NCBI GenBank assembly: GCA_002436115.1
Contig: DIXV01000017.1
Coordinates: 1 to 5,643 of the forward strand
Direction: 5' to 3'
Length of the DNA: 5,643 bases
From: Streptococcus sp. UBA6071
GTDB taxonomy: Bacteria > Bacillota > Bacilli > Lactobacillales > Streptococcaceae
Part shown: piece by piece, positions 1-5,401 of the stretch
How positions within the stretch are numbered: the first letter of the stretch is position 1
Layout: the number at the start of each line of letters is the position of its first letter
Notes under the pieces: model-generated
The model's input: the letters and a program-made list of their open reading frames with translations, nothing else
Told to the model about the DNA's origin: nothing
Databases searched by the model: none
Program-made: the position numbers and the translations under genes

Positions 1-9
1 GGGGGGGGG
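1..9. other. G homopolymer at the window edge
   Basis: The window opens with nine consecutive G residues, unlike anything else in this AT-rich sequence. A run like this at the very end of a sequence is typical of a contig end or a sequencing artefact. A genuine G tract cannot be excluded from one sequence. The bases from 10 to 93, downstream of the regulator gene, hold no convincing terminator; the best hairpin there is ACAAG/CTTGT at 24-41, with only 5 pairs. Confidence 0.6.
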
Positions 10-93
10 ACAAGAATCTTATCACAAGAAATTAGGCTTGTAATGTTCGCTTGCAGAGTCTGTTTCAACAAGGTTTTAGGATAGCTGTCTCTT

Positions 94-987
94 CTATTTT
101 CCTTCTAAGCTCTGTTTGACATAATGGATAAAAGCATCCATGATAGCTGTATTCTTACGTTTATTATGACTAACGAAACCTAAGGTATGCACAGGGCTGT
201 CTTTTAGGTTGATGAGAACGATTTGTTCTTTGATAAAACTGTTGACAATACCGAGTCCAGAGGCGTAAGCATCTGTTGCACAAAGTAGATTCATGACGGT
301 TCCACGATCATTGCTGTACATAATGACACGATTGCGGTTCAAGGTCATCGGATCCTCGTCAAAATTGATTCCAGAGTTTTCTTGACGGAAACGTACTTGC
401 GGGTAGCTTTCCAATTCTTCTTGAGTTAGGGTTGCTGCTCCTGATAAGGGATGATTCTTCCCAAGGAATACACGAGTTGGAAACTCTCCAAGTGAAGTGA
501 AGCTTAGATCTTGATGTGCCAGAGATTTTTCCAAGATATGGCGGTTGTCATCGTTCAAGTAAATAAACCCCAAATCACTTTCAAAACGAGCCACACTTTC
601 CAAGACTCTCTTAGTGGTTGTTTCAATAAGTTGAAATTCTAGGTGGTCGTCTTGAAACTCCTGAGCTACCGTTGCTAGGGGGATAGATAAGAAGTCATAG
701 TGATGAGAAGCAATGGTGAAGGTTTTTTTAAATTGCTTTTGATAGCGTTCCTCCAGCAGGTCCAACTCTCCTAGAATCCGTGTAGCATGCTTGAGAAAAT
801 CGTTGCCAGCATCTGTTAGATGAGCTCCTGTATGAGAACGAGAGAAGAGCTGTACGCCTAGTTCTTCTTCCAGATCTTTAATACTGCTAGAAAGATTAGG
901 TTGGGAGACAAAAAGTTTTTTGGCGGCCTGGCTGAAAGACCCTGTCTCAGCAATTAGCTGAACATAGCGACACTGTTGAAAATTCAT
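94..987 (-). CDS. LysR-family transcriptional regulator
   Basis: This is a complete 297-residue protein of normal LTTR length. Residues 1-60 form the winged helix-turn-helix: the recognition region runs from GSFSQAAKKLFVSQP (16-30) through the conserved LSSSIKDLEEELG and LFSRS, followed by the linker helix at about 61-88. Residues 90-297 are the periplasmic-binding-protein-like effector domain, which normally binds a small co-inducer. The start at 987 is supported by an AAGGAAGGG ribosome site about 7 nt upstream on the minus strand. The N-terminus resembles the streptococcal CpsY/MtaR/CmbR group, which regulates sulfur amino acid and related metabolism, but I cannot assign the ligand. It is transcribed away from a decayed amino acid permease, and LTTRs classically control such divergent neighbours, so amino acid uptake was its likely target (inference). 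No lesion is visible. Confidence 0.93.
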   Translation of the reverse strand: MNFQQCRYVQLIAETGSFSQAAKKLFVSQPNLSSSIKDLEEELGVQLFSRSHTGAHLTDAGNDFLKHATRILGELDLLEERYQKQFKKTFTIASHHYDFLSIPLATVAQEFQDDHLEFQLIETTTKRVLESVARFESDLGFIYLNDDNRHILEKSLAHQDLSFTSLGEFPTRVFLGKNHPLSGAATLTQEELESYPQVRFRQENSGINFDEDPMTLNRNRVIMYSNDRGTVMNLLCATDAYASGLGIVNSFIKEQIVLINLKDSPVHTLGFVSHNKRKNTAIMDAFIHYVKQSLEGK

Positions 988-1074
988 AGCATTTCCCTTC
1001 CTTTCCTATGGTGGTGAATGGACGTGAGAAGACTTGATGCCTGAACGAGGTGATGAGGCAAATGTCATTCTACC

Positions 1075-1103
1075 ATTGTAACATAAAGTCGGAGGCAAGA
1101 GAA
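1075..1103 (-). promoter_or_regulatory. Predicted promoter of the LysR-type gene
   Basis: Read on the minus strand, TACAAT (1080-1075) is preceded by TG plus one base, giving an extended -10 element TGTTACAAT. A weak -35, TTCTCT (1103-1098), lies 17 nt upstream. Transcription would start near 1068, leaving a leader of about 80 nt. A 6-bp inverted repeat, GAGGCA (1092-1097) and TGCCTC (1104-1109), surrounds the -35 and could be an extra operator. Confidence 0.55.
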
Positions 1104-1113
1104 TGCCTCTTGT

Positions 1114-1147
1114 CATAAGTTTTTCTTATGGTATTCCATAAGAAAAA
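1114..1147. promoter_or_regulatory. Predicted LysR-type operator, triple CATAAG/CTTATG repeat
   Basis: CATAAG occurs at 1114-1119 and 1137-1142, with the inverted copy CTTATG between them at 1125-1130. The first pair forms a 17-bp dyad with five T residues in the middle, and T1116 to A1128 fits the T-N11-A rule for LTTR boxes. The second pair extends to a perfect 12-bp inverted repeat (1120-1131 with 1136-1147) around a 4-base spacer. The box centre lies about 60 bp before the predicted plus-strand start, where LTTR recognition sites usually sit, and the third half-site abuts the -35. Position between divergent genes makes the flanking regulator the obvious binder, although binding itself is inferred. 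Confidence 0.65.
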
Positions 1148-1177
1148 TTGATTACGCAAAAAAAAGCTAGAGATGAT
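1148..1177 (+). promoter_or_regulatory. Predicted activator-dependent promoter facing the decayed permease locus
   Basis: TTGATT (1148-1153) is followed after 18 nt by GATGAT (1172-1177), a poor -10 with four of six consensus bases. A weak -10 directly beside an LTTR operator is what an activated promoter would look like. The start would be near 1184, only about 8 nt before the ATG at 1192. A perfect TATAAT also sits at 1201-1206 but has no matching -35. Confidence 0.45.
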
Positions 1178-1191
1178 AAGATGGAAATAAT

Positions 1192-1563
1192 ATGTCCTAA
1201 TATAATATCTTTGCTCCACTGACCCACCTGAAATGGCAATTAGCAGGTAAAGTTACTGCGGGAGACGATGTCATTGTAAATTTTATAGAAGAAAACCCTG
1301 AAAGGGTAAGAGAGGTTCTGAAGGTCATCGCCAAGGGGTTGGCCATTTTGGTCAAATGTTTGATTACCGAGGCTGGAGTAGATGGGATGTATTATTGGAA
1401 AAAGTTTGATGATGGGACAGAAAGAAAATTTAGTGGAGAGTTACTTTTATCAGAGAAAGTAAGTTTACCAAATGACTTACTTATAGGGTTAAGAGCAGCA
1501 TTAATCGAAATTGGTAACAGCATAAAAGATTATAATTGTTTTAAAGTATTAGTTCTTCTTGAT
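1192..1563 (+). pseudogene. Unrecognised coding segment with a stop at codon 3, fused to a permease remnant
   Basis: I do not recognise this protein. ATG at 1192 is followed by TCC and then TAA (1198-1200), after which the same frame stays open for about 700 nt, through 1563 and into the permease remnant. The segment reads as ordinary protein sequence: an amphipathic stretch around VREVLKVIAKGLAILVK, then a charged part with YYWKKFDDGTERKF and LPNDLLIGLRAALIEIG. No membrane segments, signal peptide or catalytic motif are evident. A TTG at 1339 could serve as a late start, but its purine tract (AAGGGG, 1333-1338) touches the codon, which is too close for a working ribosome site. The simplest reading is a gene whose third codon became a stop and which lost its own 3' end when joined to the permease. 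It may also be a non-homologous insertion that replaced the permease N-terminus. Confidence 0.5.
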
Positions 1564-2077
1564 GAATTAACAACTCGTTTTTCAATGCTTTACCTTTCGT
1601 TTGTCCGTACTACTCCACCTATTCTTTTGATTACTTTCTTTTACAGTCTTCTTTCCAATCTCCTCAATTTTCTTTTAAAATCCAGCGGTTTTGATATTTT
1701 TGCTATTACTCTGATTTACTATGCTTTTATTATTTTTAGTTTCATGACAACAAGGAATTTATCAGAGATTATTCGTTCGGCAATCTTGACTGTTGATAGG
1801 GGGCAGCTAGAGGCGGCAGAGGCTATTGGCATGACGGAGGTTCAAGCCTACTTGAGACTTTCTTGTCGGTTTGCCCTTCCTAATTTTGTAACCTTGTGAT
1901 TAATCTAGTGAGAGGCACTTCTCTGGTTTTTGTATTACAGCAATTGCTAAAATCGAAGCTTCTCATGACTATCATTACTTTGAAGCTTACTTGGTCATTT
2001 TTGTTATCTACCTTATAATTTGTGGAATAATCCCGTACGGGTTTAAACAATTGGAAAACAGGATTCGTCTTTCCTGA
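1564..2077 (+). pseudogene. Truncated, frameshifted polar amino acid ABC-transporter permease
   Basis: This is the C-terminal part of an inner-membrane permease of the HisM/polar amino acid family. The diagnostic sequences are YLSFVRTTPP (family form: elfRgtP), EIIRSAILTVDRGQLEAAEAIG with the EAA loop that contacts the ATPase, and FALPNF. The frame ends at TGA 1897-1899. One missing base there moves the reading to INLVRGTSLVFV (1899-1933), and a second missing base near 1933 moves it to ITAIAKIEAS through QLENRIRLS, ending at TGA 2075-2077. Repairing both gives a normal permease C-terminus. The N-terminus with its first membrane helix (roughly 60-70 residues in this family) is absent. No ATP-binding or solute-binding partner lies nearby, so the transporter is dead. 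Substrate unknown; cystine or a related amino acid would fit the family. Confidence 0.85.
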
Positions 2078-2222
2078 TAAGCTAGTCGGACACTAGAGTC
2101 AGTAGCTCTTCGTCCTTTATCCATTATTTGATATAAAACAAAAAATAATTGCCTAAAGTCGGTAGAAATAAGCTATTTCGAGAATCTGACCAAAGAACTG
2201 AAAGAGTTTGGTTTCGTCTGCT

Positions 2223-2251
2223 TTTAAATTATAATCAAGATATGATATAAT
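2223..2251 (+). promoter_or_regulatory. Extended -10 promoter for the small gene at 2321
   Basis: A perfect TATAAT (2246-2251) is preceded by TG plus one base (2243-2245), forming a full extended -10 element. A modest -35-like TTTAAA (2223-2228) lies 17 nt upstream. Transcription should start near 2258, giving a leader of about 63 nt. The preceding 2078-2222 stretch holds no gene, only small hairpins (CTAGT/ACTAG at 2082-2096 and GAAATA/TATTTC at 2165-2179) without T tracts. Confidence 0.7.
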
Positions 2252-2267
2252 AGGGATAAAGCAAATT

Positions 2268-2317
2268 GGTGTCTTACGTCACCGGCTTGTATAAAATAAA
2301 AGACAGACAGAGGTGAC
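2268..2317 (+). promoter_or_regulatory. Possible ribosome-site-sequestering leader
   Basis: The ribosome site GAGGTGA just before the ATG at 2321 is exceptionally strong. GTCACC at 2278-2283 is an exact complement of GGTGAC at 2312-2317, which covers it. CACC (2280-2283) can instead pair with GGTG (2268-2271), so two exclusive folds exist, one hiding and one freeing the site. TGTCTT (2270-2275) also complements AAGACA (2300-2305), which would form a pseudoknot with the sequestering helix. The pairing is seen directly; regulation is inferred, and six-base complements can arise by chance. Confidence 0.35.
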
Positions 2318-2320
2318 CGA

Positions 2321-2713
2321 ATGAATAGATATAAAGCAACTCAAGAGTGGCTAAATACTCTTTTGGGAGATGGCCAACTACCCTCAAATGTAGTTGCTAT
2401 TGGCTTTAATTTATATGATAAAGGGCAGGATAGCTGGACCATGGAAATGGTTGGGACAGGTCGATTCTCTCTTGACGATGACAGTTGGCTCTCGGATGAA
2501 ATCATAGACTTTGGGACACGACAATATCCTTTGGTATGGGAACAAGCGTCAGACTGGAAGACTATACTAGCAGAAGCAGTTTTGCATTTAAAGGAATACT
2601 TGGACCACGGGAAACACGCCCATTGTTTAAAAACGGTAGCTGGTGTTGGTGTTGGCTTTGCGGATGGAGACATCGAGATTTTATATACCAGCCCGCAGAG
2701 GGAAAATGGATAA
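2321..2713 (+). CDS. Small acidic protein of unknown function
   Basis: This 130-residue protein is not one I can name. It has no signal peptide or membrane segment, so it is probably cytosolic. It is rich in acidic and tryptophan residues (DDDSWLSDEIIDFG, VWEQASDWKTI) and shows a glycine-rich strand, VAGVGVGFADGDIEILY, near the C-terminus. It looks like one compact alpha/beta domain. Small acidic proteins of this kind include toxin-immunity proteins, but no toxin gene is adjacent, so that is only a possibility. The gene is convincing because it has its own extended -10 promoter, a GAGGTGA ribosome site ending 4 nt before the ATG, and a terminator just after the stop. It is monocistronic and sits between the decayed permease and the peroxide operon. 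Confidence 0.85.
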   Translation: MNRYKATQEWLNTLLGDGQLPSNVVAIGFNLYDKGQDSWTMEMVGTGRFSLDDDSWLSDEIIDFGTRQYPLVWEQASDWKTILAEAVLHLKEYLDHGKHAHCLKTVAGVGVGFADGDIEILYTSPQRENG

Positions 2714-2719
2714 ACAGAG

Positions 2720-2744
2720 AAAACGAGCTATCGGCTTGTTTTTT
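2720..2744 (+). terminator. Intrinsic terminator after the small acidic gene
   Basis: The stem AAACGAGC (2721-2728) pairs with GCTTGTTT (2734-2741) around a 5-base loop, with one G-U pair, and is extended by A2720 with T2742. The 3' arm runs directly into a T tract. It starts 7 nt after the stop codon and separates this gene from the ahpCF operon. Confidence 0.8.
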
Positions 2745-2864
2745 ATTTGGTCAGAGAAAATAGACTATTTAAAGGCTTGCTTGAGCATTTATCAGCAAGA
2801 ATAACCAGCAGTAATGGGATGAGCAAACCACCTTTAATCCGAGGGAAGTGGACGTTTAGTTTTA

Positions 2865-2876
2865 GCAAAAATTTGC
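2865..2876. promoter_or_regulatory. Palindrome just upstream of the ahpC promoter
   Basis: GCAAA and TTTGC flank an AA centre, making a near-perfect 12-bp palindrome 12 bp before the -35 box, around position -54. It could bind a dimeric regulator, but it does not match the PerR or Rex consensus that I know. A second inverted repeat, CTTGCT (2776-2781) with AGCAAG (2794-2799), lies farther upstream. No gene was found between 2745 and 2956. Confidence 0.3.
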
Positions 2877-2888
2877 AGCCCCTATCAG

Positions 2889-2917
2889 TTGACTTTTTGA
2901 GAGGGGTTTCATACAAT
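2889..2917 (+). promoter_or_regulatory. Promoter of the ahpC-ahpF operon
   Basis: TTGACT (2889-2894) and TACAAT (2912-2917) match the -35 and -10 consensus at five of six bases each, with the ideal 17-nt spacer. The start would be near 2924 and the leader about 33 nt. CCCCT (2879-2883) and AGGGG (2902-2906) form a wide inverted repeat spanning the -35. Such a strong promoter suggests high basal expression. Confidence 0.8.
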
Positions 2918-2956
2918 GTCAGTAAGCAACTCACTAAACTAAAGGAGGATTATTAG

Positions 2957-3517
2957 ATGTCTTTAATCGGAAAGGAAATGATTGCATTTTCAGCAGAAGC
3001 TTATCACAACGGAAAGTTCGTTAAGGTGACGAGCGAGGATGTTAAAGGGAAGTGGGCGATTTTCTGCTTCTATCCAGCAGATTTCTCATTTGTTTGTCCA
3101 ACAGAATTGGGAGACCTACAAGAACAGTATGCCACCTTGCAATCACTGGGTGTAGAGGTGTATTCAGTTTCAACAGACACTCATTTTGTTCACAAGGCTT
3201 GGCACGATGACTCAGAGGTTGTTGGGACATTGACCTATGCTATGATCGGAGACCCTTCTCATGTGCTTTCACAAGGTTTTGGTGTTCTTGGAGAAGACGG
3301 CCTTGCCCAACGTGGGACTTTCATTATTGATCCAGACGGGATCATTCAAATGGTAGAAATTAATGCTGACGGTATTGGACGTGATGCCAGCACTCTGATT
3401 GACAAGGTTCGGGCAGCTCAGTATGTCCGTAAACATCCAGGCGAAGTTTGTCCCGCTAAATGGAAAGAGGGAGCTGAAAGCTTGACACCAAGCTTGGATT
3501 TGGTCGGTAAAATTTAA
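2957..3517 (+). CDS. ahpC: Alkyl hydroperoxide reductase, peroxiredoxin subunit AhpC
   Basis: AhpC is a cytosolic 2-Cys peroxiredoxin that reduces hydrogen peroxide, organic hydroperoxides and probably peroxynitrite. Its 186 residues match the family length. The peroxidatic cysteine is C47 in [13 protein letters not shown], with Ser at the usual Thr of the PxxxTxxC motif, a form I associate with streptococcal AhpC. R119 in LAQRGTF completes the active site, and the resolving cysteine is C165 in GEVCPAKW. The C-terminus [11 protein letters not shown] is canonical. In the cycle C47 becomes a sulfenic acid, forms a disulfide with C165 of a partner subunit, and is re-reduced by AhpF. A further cysteine, C37, lies in FCFYP. 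The start has a perfect AAAGGAGG site (2941-2948) 8 nt upstream. It is the first gene of an operon with ahpF. Confidence 0.97.
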   Translation: MSLIGKEMIAFSAEAYHNGKFVKVTSEDVKGKWAIFCFYPADFSFVCPTELGDLQEQYATLQSLGVEVYSVSTDTHFVHKAWHDDSEVVGTLTYAMIGDPSHVLSQGFGVLGEDGLAQRGTFIIDPDGIIQMVEINADGIGRDASTLIDKVRAAQYVRKHPGEVCPAKWKEGAESLTPSLDLVGKI

Positions 3518-3526
3518 GGAGAGTCT

Positions 3527-5059
3527 ATGGCACTAGATGGTAACACCAAAGCACAATTAGGCCAATATTTAGCCTTATTGGAGTCAGATATCCTTTTACA
3601 AGCACACTTATCTGACGATAGCAAATCAGAGGAGGTTAGAGACTTTCTCCAAGAGATTGCAGACATGTCTGAACGCATCACAATTGAAGACAAGGTGCTC
3701 TCACGAACACCGAGTTTTCGCATTACGAGAAAAGGAAGTGACAGCGGGGTAGAATTTGCGGGGTTGCCTCTGGGGCATGAATTCACCTCCTTTATCTTAG
3801 CACTCCTGCAAGTGTCAGGACGAGCTCCTAAAGTAGATAATGACGTGATTGCACGCATCAAGGAGATAGATAAACCGCTTCATTTTGAAACCTATGTCAG
3901 TTTAAGTTGTCATAATTGTCCAGATGTCGTCCAGGCACTCAATATCATGGCAATTCTTAATGACAATATTTCTCATACCATGGTAGAGGGAGGTATGTTT
4001 CAAGATGAGGTCAATGCTAAGGGGATCCTCTCTGTTCCGACAGTGTATTTAAATGACGAGCTCCTAACATCTGGTCGTACTAGCATTGAACAGCTTTTAG
4101 AAGAAGTGGCAGGGCCTCTCTCAGAAGAGTCTTTCTCAGACAAGGGTGTTTTTGATGTCTTGGTTGTTGGGGGTGGTCCAGCTGGTAATAGCGCTGCTAT
4201 TTATGCGGCTCGAAAAGGGATCAAAACAGGTCTCCTTGCAGAGACGTTTGGCGGTCAAGTCATGGAGACTGTCGGCATCGAAAATATGATTGGAACGCCC
4301 TATACGGAAGGTCCTAAGTTGATGGCTCAGATTGAAGAACATACGAAAGCCTATGCTGTGGATATTATGAAGGCACAGCGTGCTGTTTCAATCAAAAAGC
4401 GAGATTTGGTGGAGGTCGAATTGGCCAACGGGGCAGTGCTTCAAGCGAAGTCAGCTATCCTTTCATTAGGAGCCAAGTGGCGCAATATTAATGTTCCAGG
4501 TGAAGAGGAGTTTCGTAATAAAGGCGTGACAAACTGCCCGCACTGTGATGGTCCGCTCTTTACTGGGAAGCCTGTAGCAGTAATTGGTGGTGGCAATTCG
4601 GGATTGGAGGCTGCTCTTGATCTTGCTGGTTTAGCTAGTCAGGTGTATGTCCTAGAATTTCTCCCCGATCTAAAGGCCGATAAGGTGCTACAAGAAAGAG
4701 CACGGTCTATTGATAACCTAACGATTATCACAAATGTTGCAACGAAAGCCATTGTTGGGGACTCACACGTGACGGGTCTGGATTATACTGATCGTGAGAC
4801 AAATCAAGACCATCATTTGACGCTTGACGGGGTATTCGTACAGATTGGCTTAGTACCTAATACAGCTTGGTTAACAGGCAGTGGTATTGAGCTTAATCCG
4901 CTTGGGGAAATTGTAGTAAACAAGCAGGGTTCAACGAATATACCAGGTATCTTTGCAGCAGGAGATTGTACAGATTCTGCTTATAAACAAATTATCATTT
5001 CTATGGGGTCAGGAGCTACAGCAGCGATTGGAGCTTTTGATTACTTGATTAGGCAATGA
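3527..5059 (+). CDS. ahpF: Alkyl hydroperoxide reductase, NADH-dependent flavoprotein AhpF (Nox-1 type)
   Basis: AhpF carries electrons from NADH through FAD and two disulfide centres to oxidised AhpC. In streptococci the same enzyme, Nox-1, can also reduce oxygen to hydrogen peroxide. The 510 residues are the usual length. Residues 1-200 form the tandem thioredoxin-fold N-terminal domain, with redox CHNC at C128/C131 and the cis-proline segment SVPTVYLN. Residues 207-510 are the thioredoxin-reductase-like part: FAD-binding GGGPAG (215-220), active-site CPHC (C337/C340) in NCPHCDGPLF, NADH-binding GGGNSG (354-359), and the second FAD motif GIFAAGDCT (474-482). All catalytic cysteines are present. 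ATG follows the ahpC stop by 9 nt and its AAGGAG ribosome site begins inside that TAA, so the two genes are cotranscribed and probably translationally coupled. Confidence 0.97.
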   Translation: MALDGNTKAQLGQYLALLESDILLQAHLSDDSKSEEVRDFLQEIADMSERITIEDKVLSRTPSFRITRKGSDSGVEFAGLPLGHEFTSFILALLQVSGRAPKVDNDVIARIKEIDKPLHFETYVSLSCHNCPDVVQALNIMAILNDNISHTMVEGGMFQDEVNAKGILSVPTVYLNDELLTSGRTSIEQLLEEVAGPLSEESFSDKGVFDVLVVGGGPAGNSAAIYAARKGIKTGLLAETFGGQVMETVGIENMIGTPYTEGPKLMAQIEEHTKAYAVDIMKAQRAVSIKKRDLVEVELANGAVLQAKSAILSLGAKWRNINVPGEEEFRNKGVTNCPHCDGPLFTGKPVAVIGGGNSGLEAALDLAGLASQVYVLEFLPDLKADKVLQERARSIDNLTIITNVATKAIVGDSHVTGLDYTDRETNQDHHLTLDGVFVQIGLVPNTAWLTGSGIELNPLGEIVVNKQGSTNIPGIFAAGDCTDSAYKQIIISMGSGATAAIGAFDYLIRQ

Positions 5060-5066
5060 TACTCTT

Positions 5067-5092
5067 AGAGATTGGTTTTCCAATCTCTTTTT
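5067..5092 (+). terminator. Intrinsic terminator of the ahpC-ahpF operon
   Basis: AGAGATTGG (5067-5075) and CCAATCTCT (5080-5088) form a perfect 9-bp stem with a TTTT loop, followed by a T tract to 5092. It starts 8 nt after the ahpF stop codon. Confidence 0.95.
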
Positions 5093-5264
5093 GATTTCAA
5101 ATTCTCCTTAGATAAAATGAAACCAAGACCTCTGTGTCTGGAGAAAAGAGCTGTATTTTGGAAATAGACTAGGAACTTTTTTGGGGAATTAGAGTTTCAA
5201 CCGTGATGCGACAGGTTAAGGAGGGAAAAAGATTGGCTCAGAAAGCTTATTTTATTTCAAGTCA
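5093..5264. other. Intergenic stretch without a recognisable gene
   Basis: Between the ahpF terminator and the pnp promoter I see no open frame with a ribosome site, no RNA gene and no transposon end. There is a purine-rich patch, AAGGAGGGAAAAAG, near 5218-5231 that resembles a ribosome site but is not followed by a usable frame. In many bacteria rpsO lies directly before pnp; it is not in this intergenic stretch. Confidence 0.6.
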
Positions 5265-5293
5265 TTTCGATTTTACATAAAATATGATAGAAT
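5265..5293 (+). promoter_or_regulatory. Predicted pnp promoter
   Basis: TAGAAT (5288-5293) is preceded by TG plus one base (5285-5287), giving an extended -10 element. A weak -35, TTTCGA (5265-5270), lies 17 nt upstream. Transcription would begin near 5300, leaving a leader of about 100 nt before the pnp start. Confidence 0.6.
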
Positions 5294-5314
5294 AGTAGTC
5301 GGTACGTAGTTTTA

Positions 5315-5357
5315 TGCAAAGATAAATTAAGGGACAAGCCCTTGGTTCATCTTTGTA
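5315..5357 (+). promoter_or_regulatory. Long hairpin in the pnp leader
   Basis: CAAAGAT (5317-5323) pairs with ATCTTTG (5349-5355), and AAGGG (5329-5333) with CCCTT (5339-5343), around an ACAAG loop. The bases between add two A-U and two G-U pairs with a single A-C mismatch, and T5315-A5357 and G5316-T5356 extend the base. In total 18 pairs form, interrupted once. No T tract follows, so it is not a terminator. In E. coli, RNase III cuts a pnp leader hairpin and PNPase then represses its own mRNA; a similar role here is inference. Confidence 0.6.
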
Positions 5358-5401
5358 GAAAACGAGCGTATTAATTTATGATACTAAAGGAGTTGTCTTT
5401 A

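Noticed and set aside
24..41. ACAAG/CTTGT hairpin as a terminator for the LysR-type gene
   Set aside because: Only 5 pairs with an 8-base loop and no T tract on the minus strand; it lies about 50 nt past the stop codon.
1201..1206. Perfect TATAAT as the main promoter of the decayed locus
   Set aside because: There is no -35 element or extended -10 TG at the right spacing, and it falls inside the putative coding frame.
1339..1899. A normal 186-residue protein starting at TTG 1339
   Set aside because: The purine tract touches the TTG, the same frame is open for 138 nt upstream, and the C-terminal half is a truncated permease cut by a frameshift, so this is a piece of a chimeric pseudogene.
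2082..2179. Small hairpins CTAGT/ACTAG and GAAATA/TATTTC after the permease remnant
   Set aside because: The stems are short and no T tract follows, so neither is a credible terminator or repeat element.
2341..2673. Open frame of 110 codons on the minus strand opposite the small acidic gene
   Set aside because: It lies wholly inside the convincing plus-strand gene, has no ribosome site or promoter of its own and has the uneven composition of an antisense shadow.
2747..2956. Open frame of 69 codons on the plus strand running up to the ahpC start, and an opposite frame at 2743-2934
   Set aside because: It contains the ahpC promoter, palindromes and ribosome site, has no ribosome site before its own start, and shows no recognisable protein sequence. 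The opposite-strand frame is equally unsupported.
3074..3115. Ser instead of Thr in the peroxiredoxin PxxxTxxC motif of AhpC as a functional anomaly
   Set aside because: Ser at this position is a known tolerated variant and I recall it in other streptococcal AhpC proteins, so it is a lineage trait.
3514..3861. Minus-strand open frame of 115 codons within the start of ahpF
   Set aside because: It is antisense to a strongly supported gene and has no family resemblance or translation signal.
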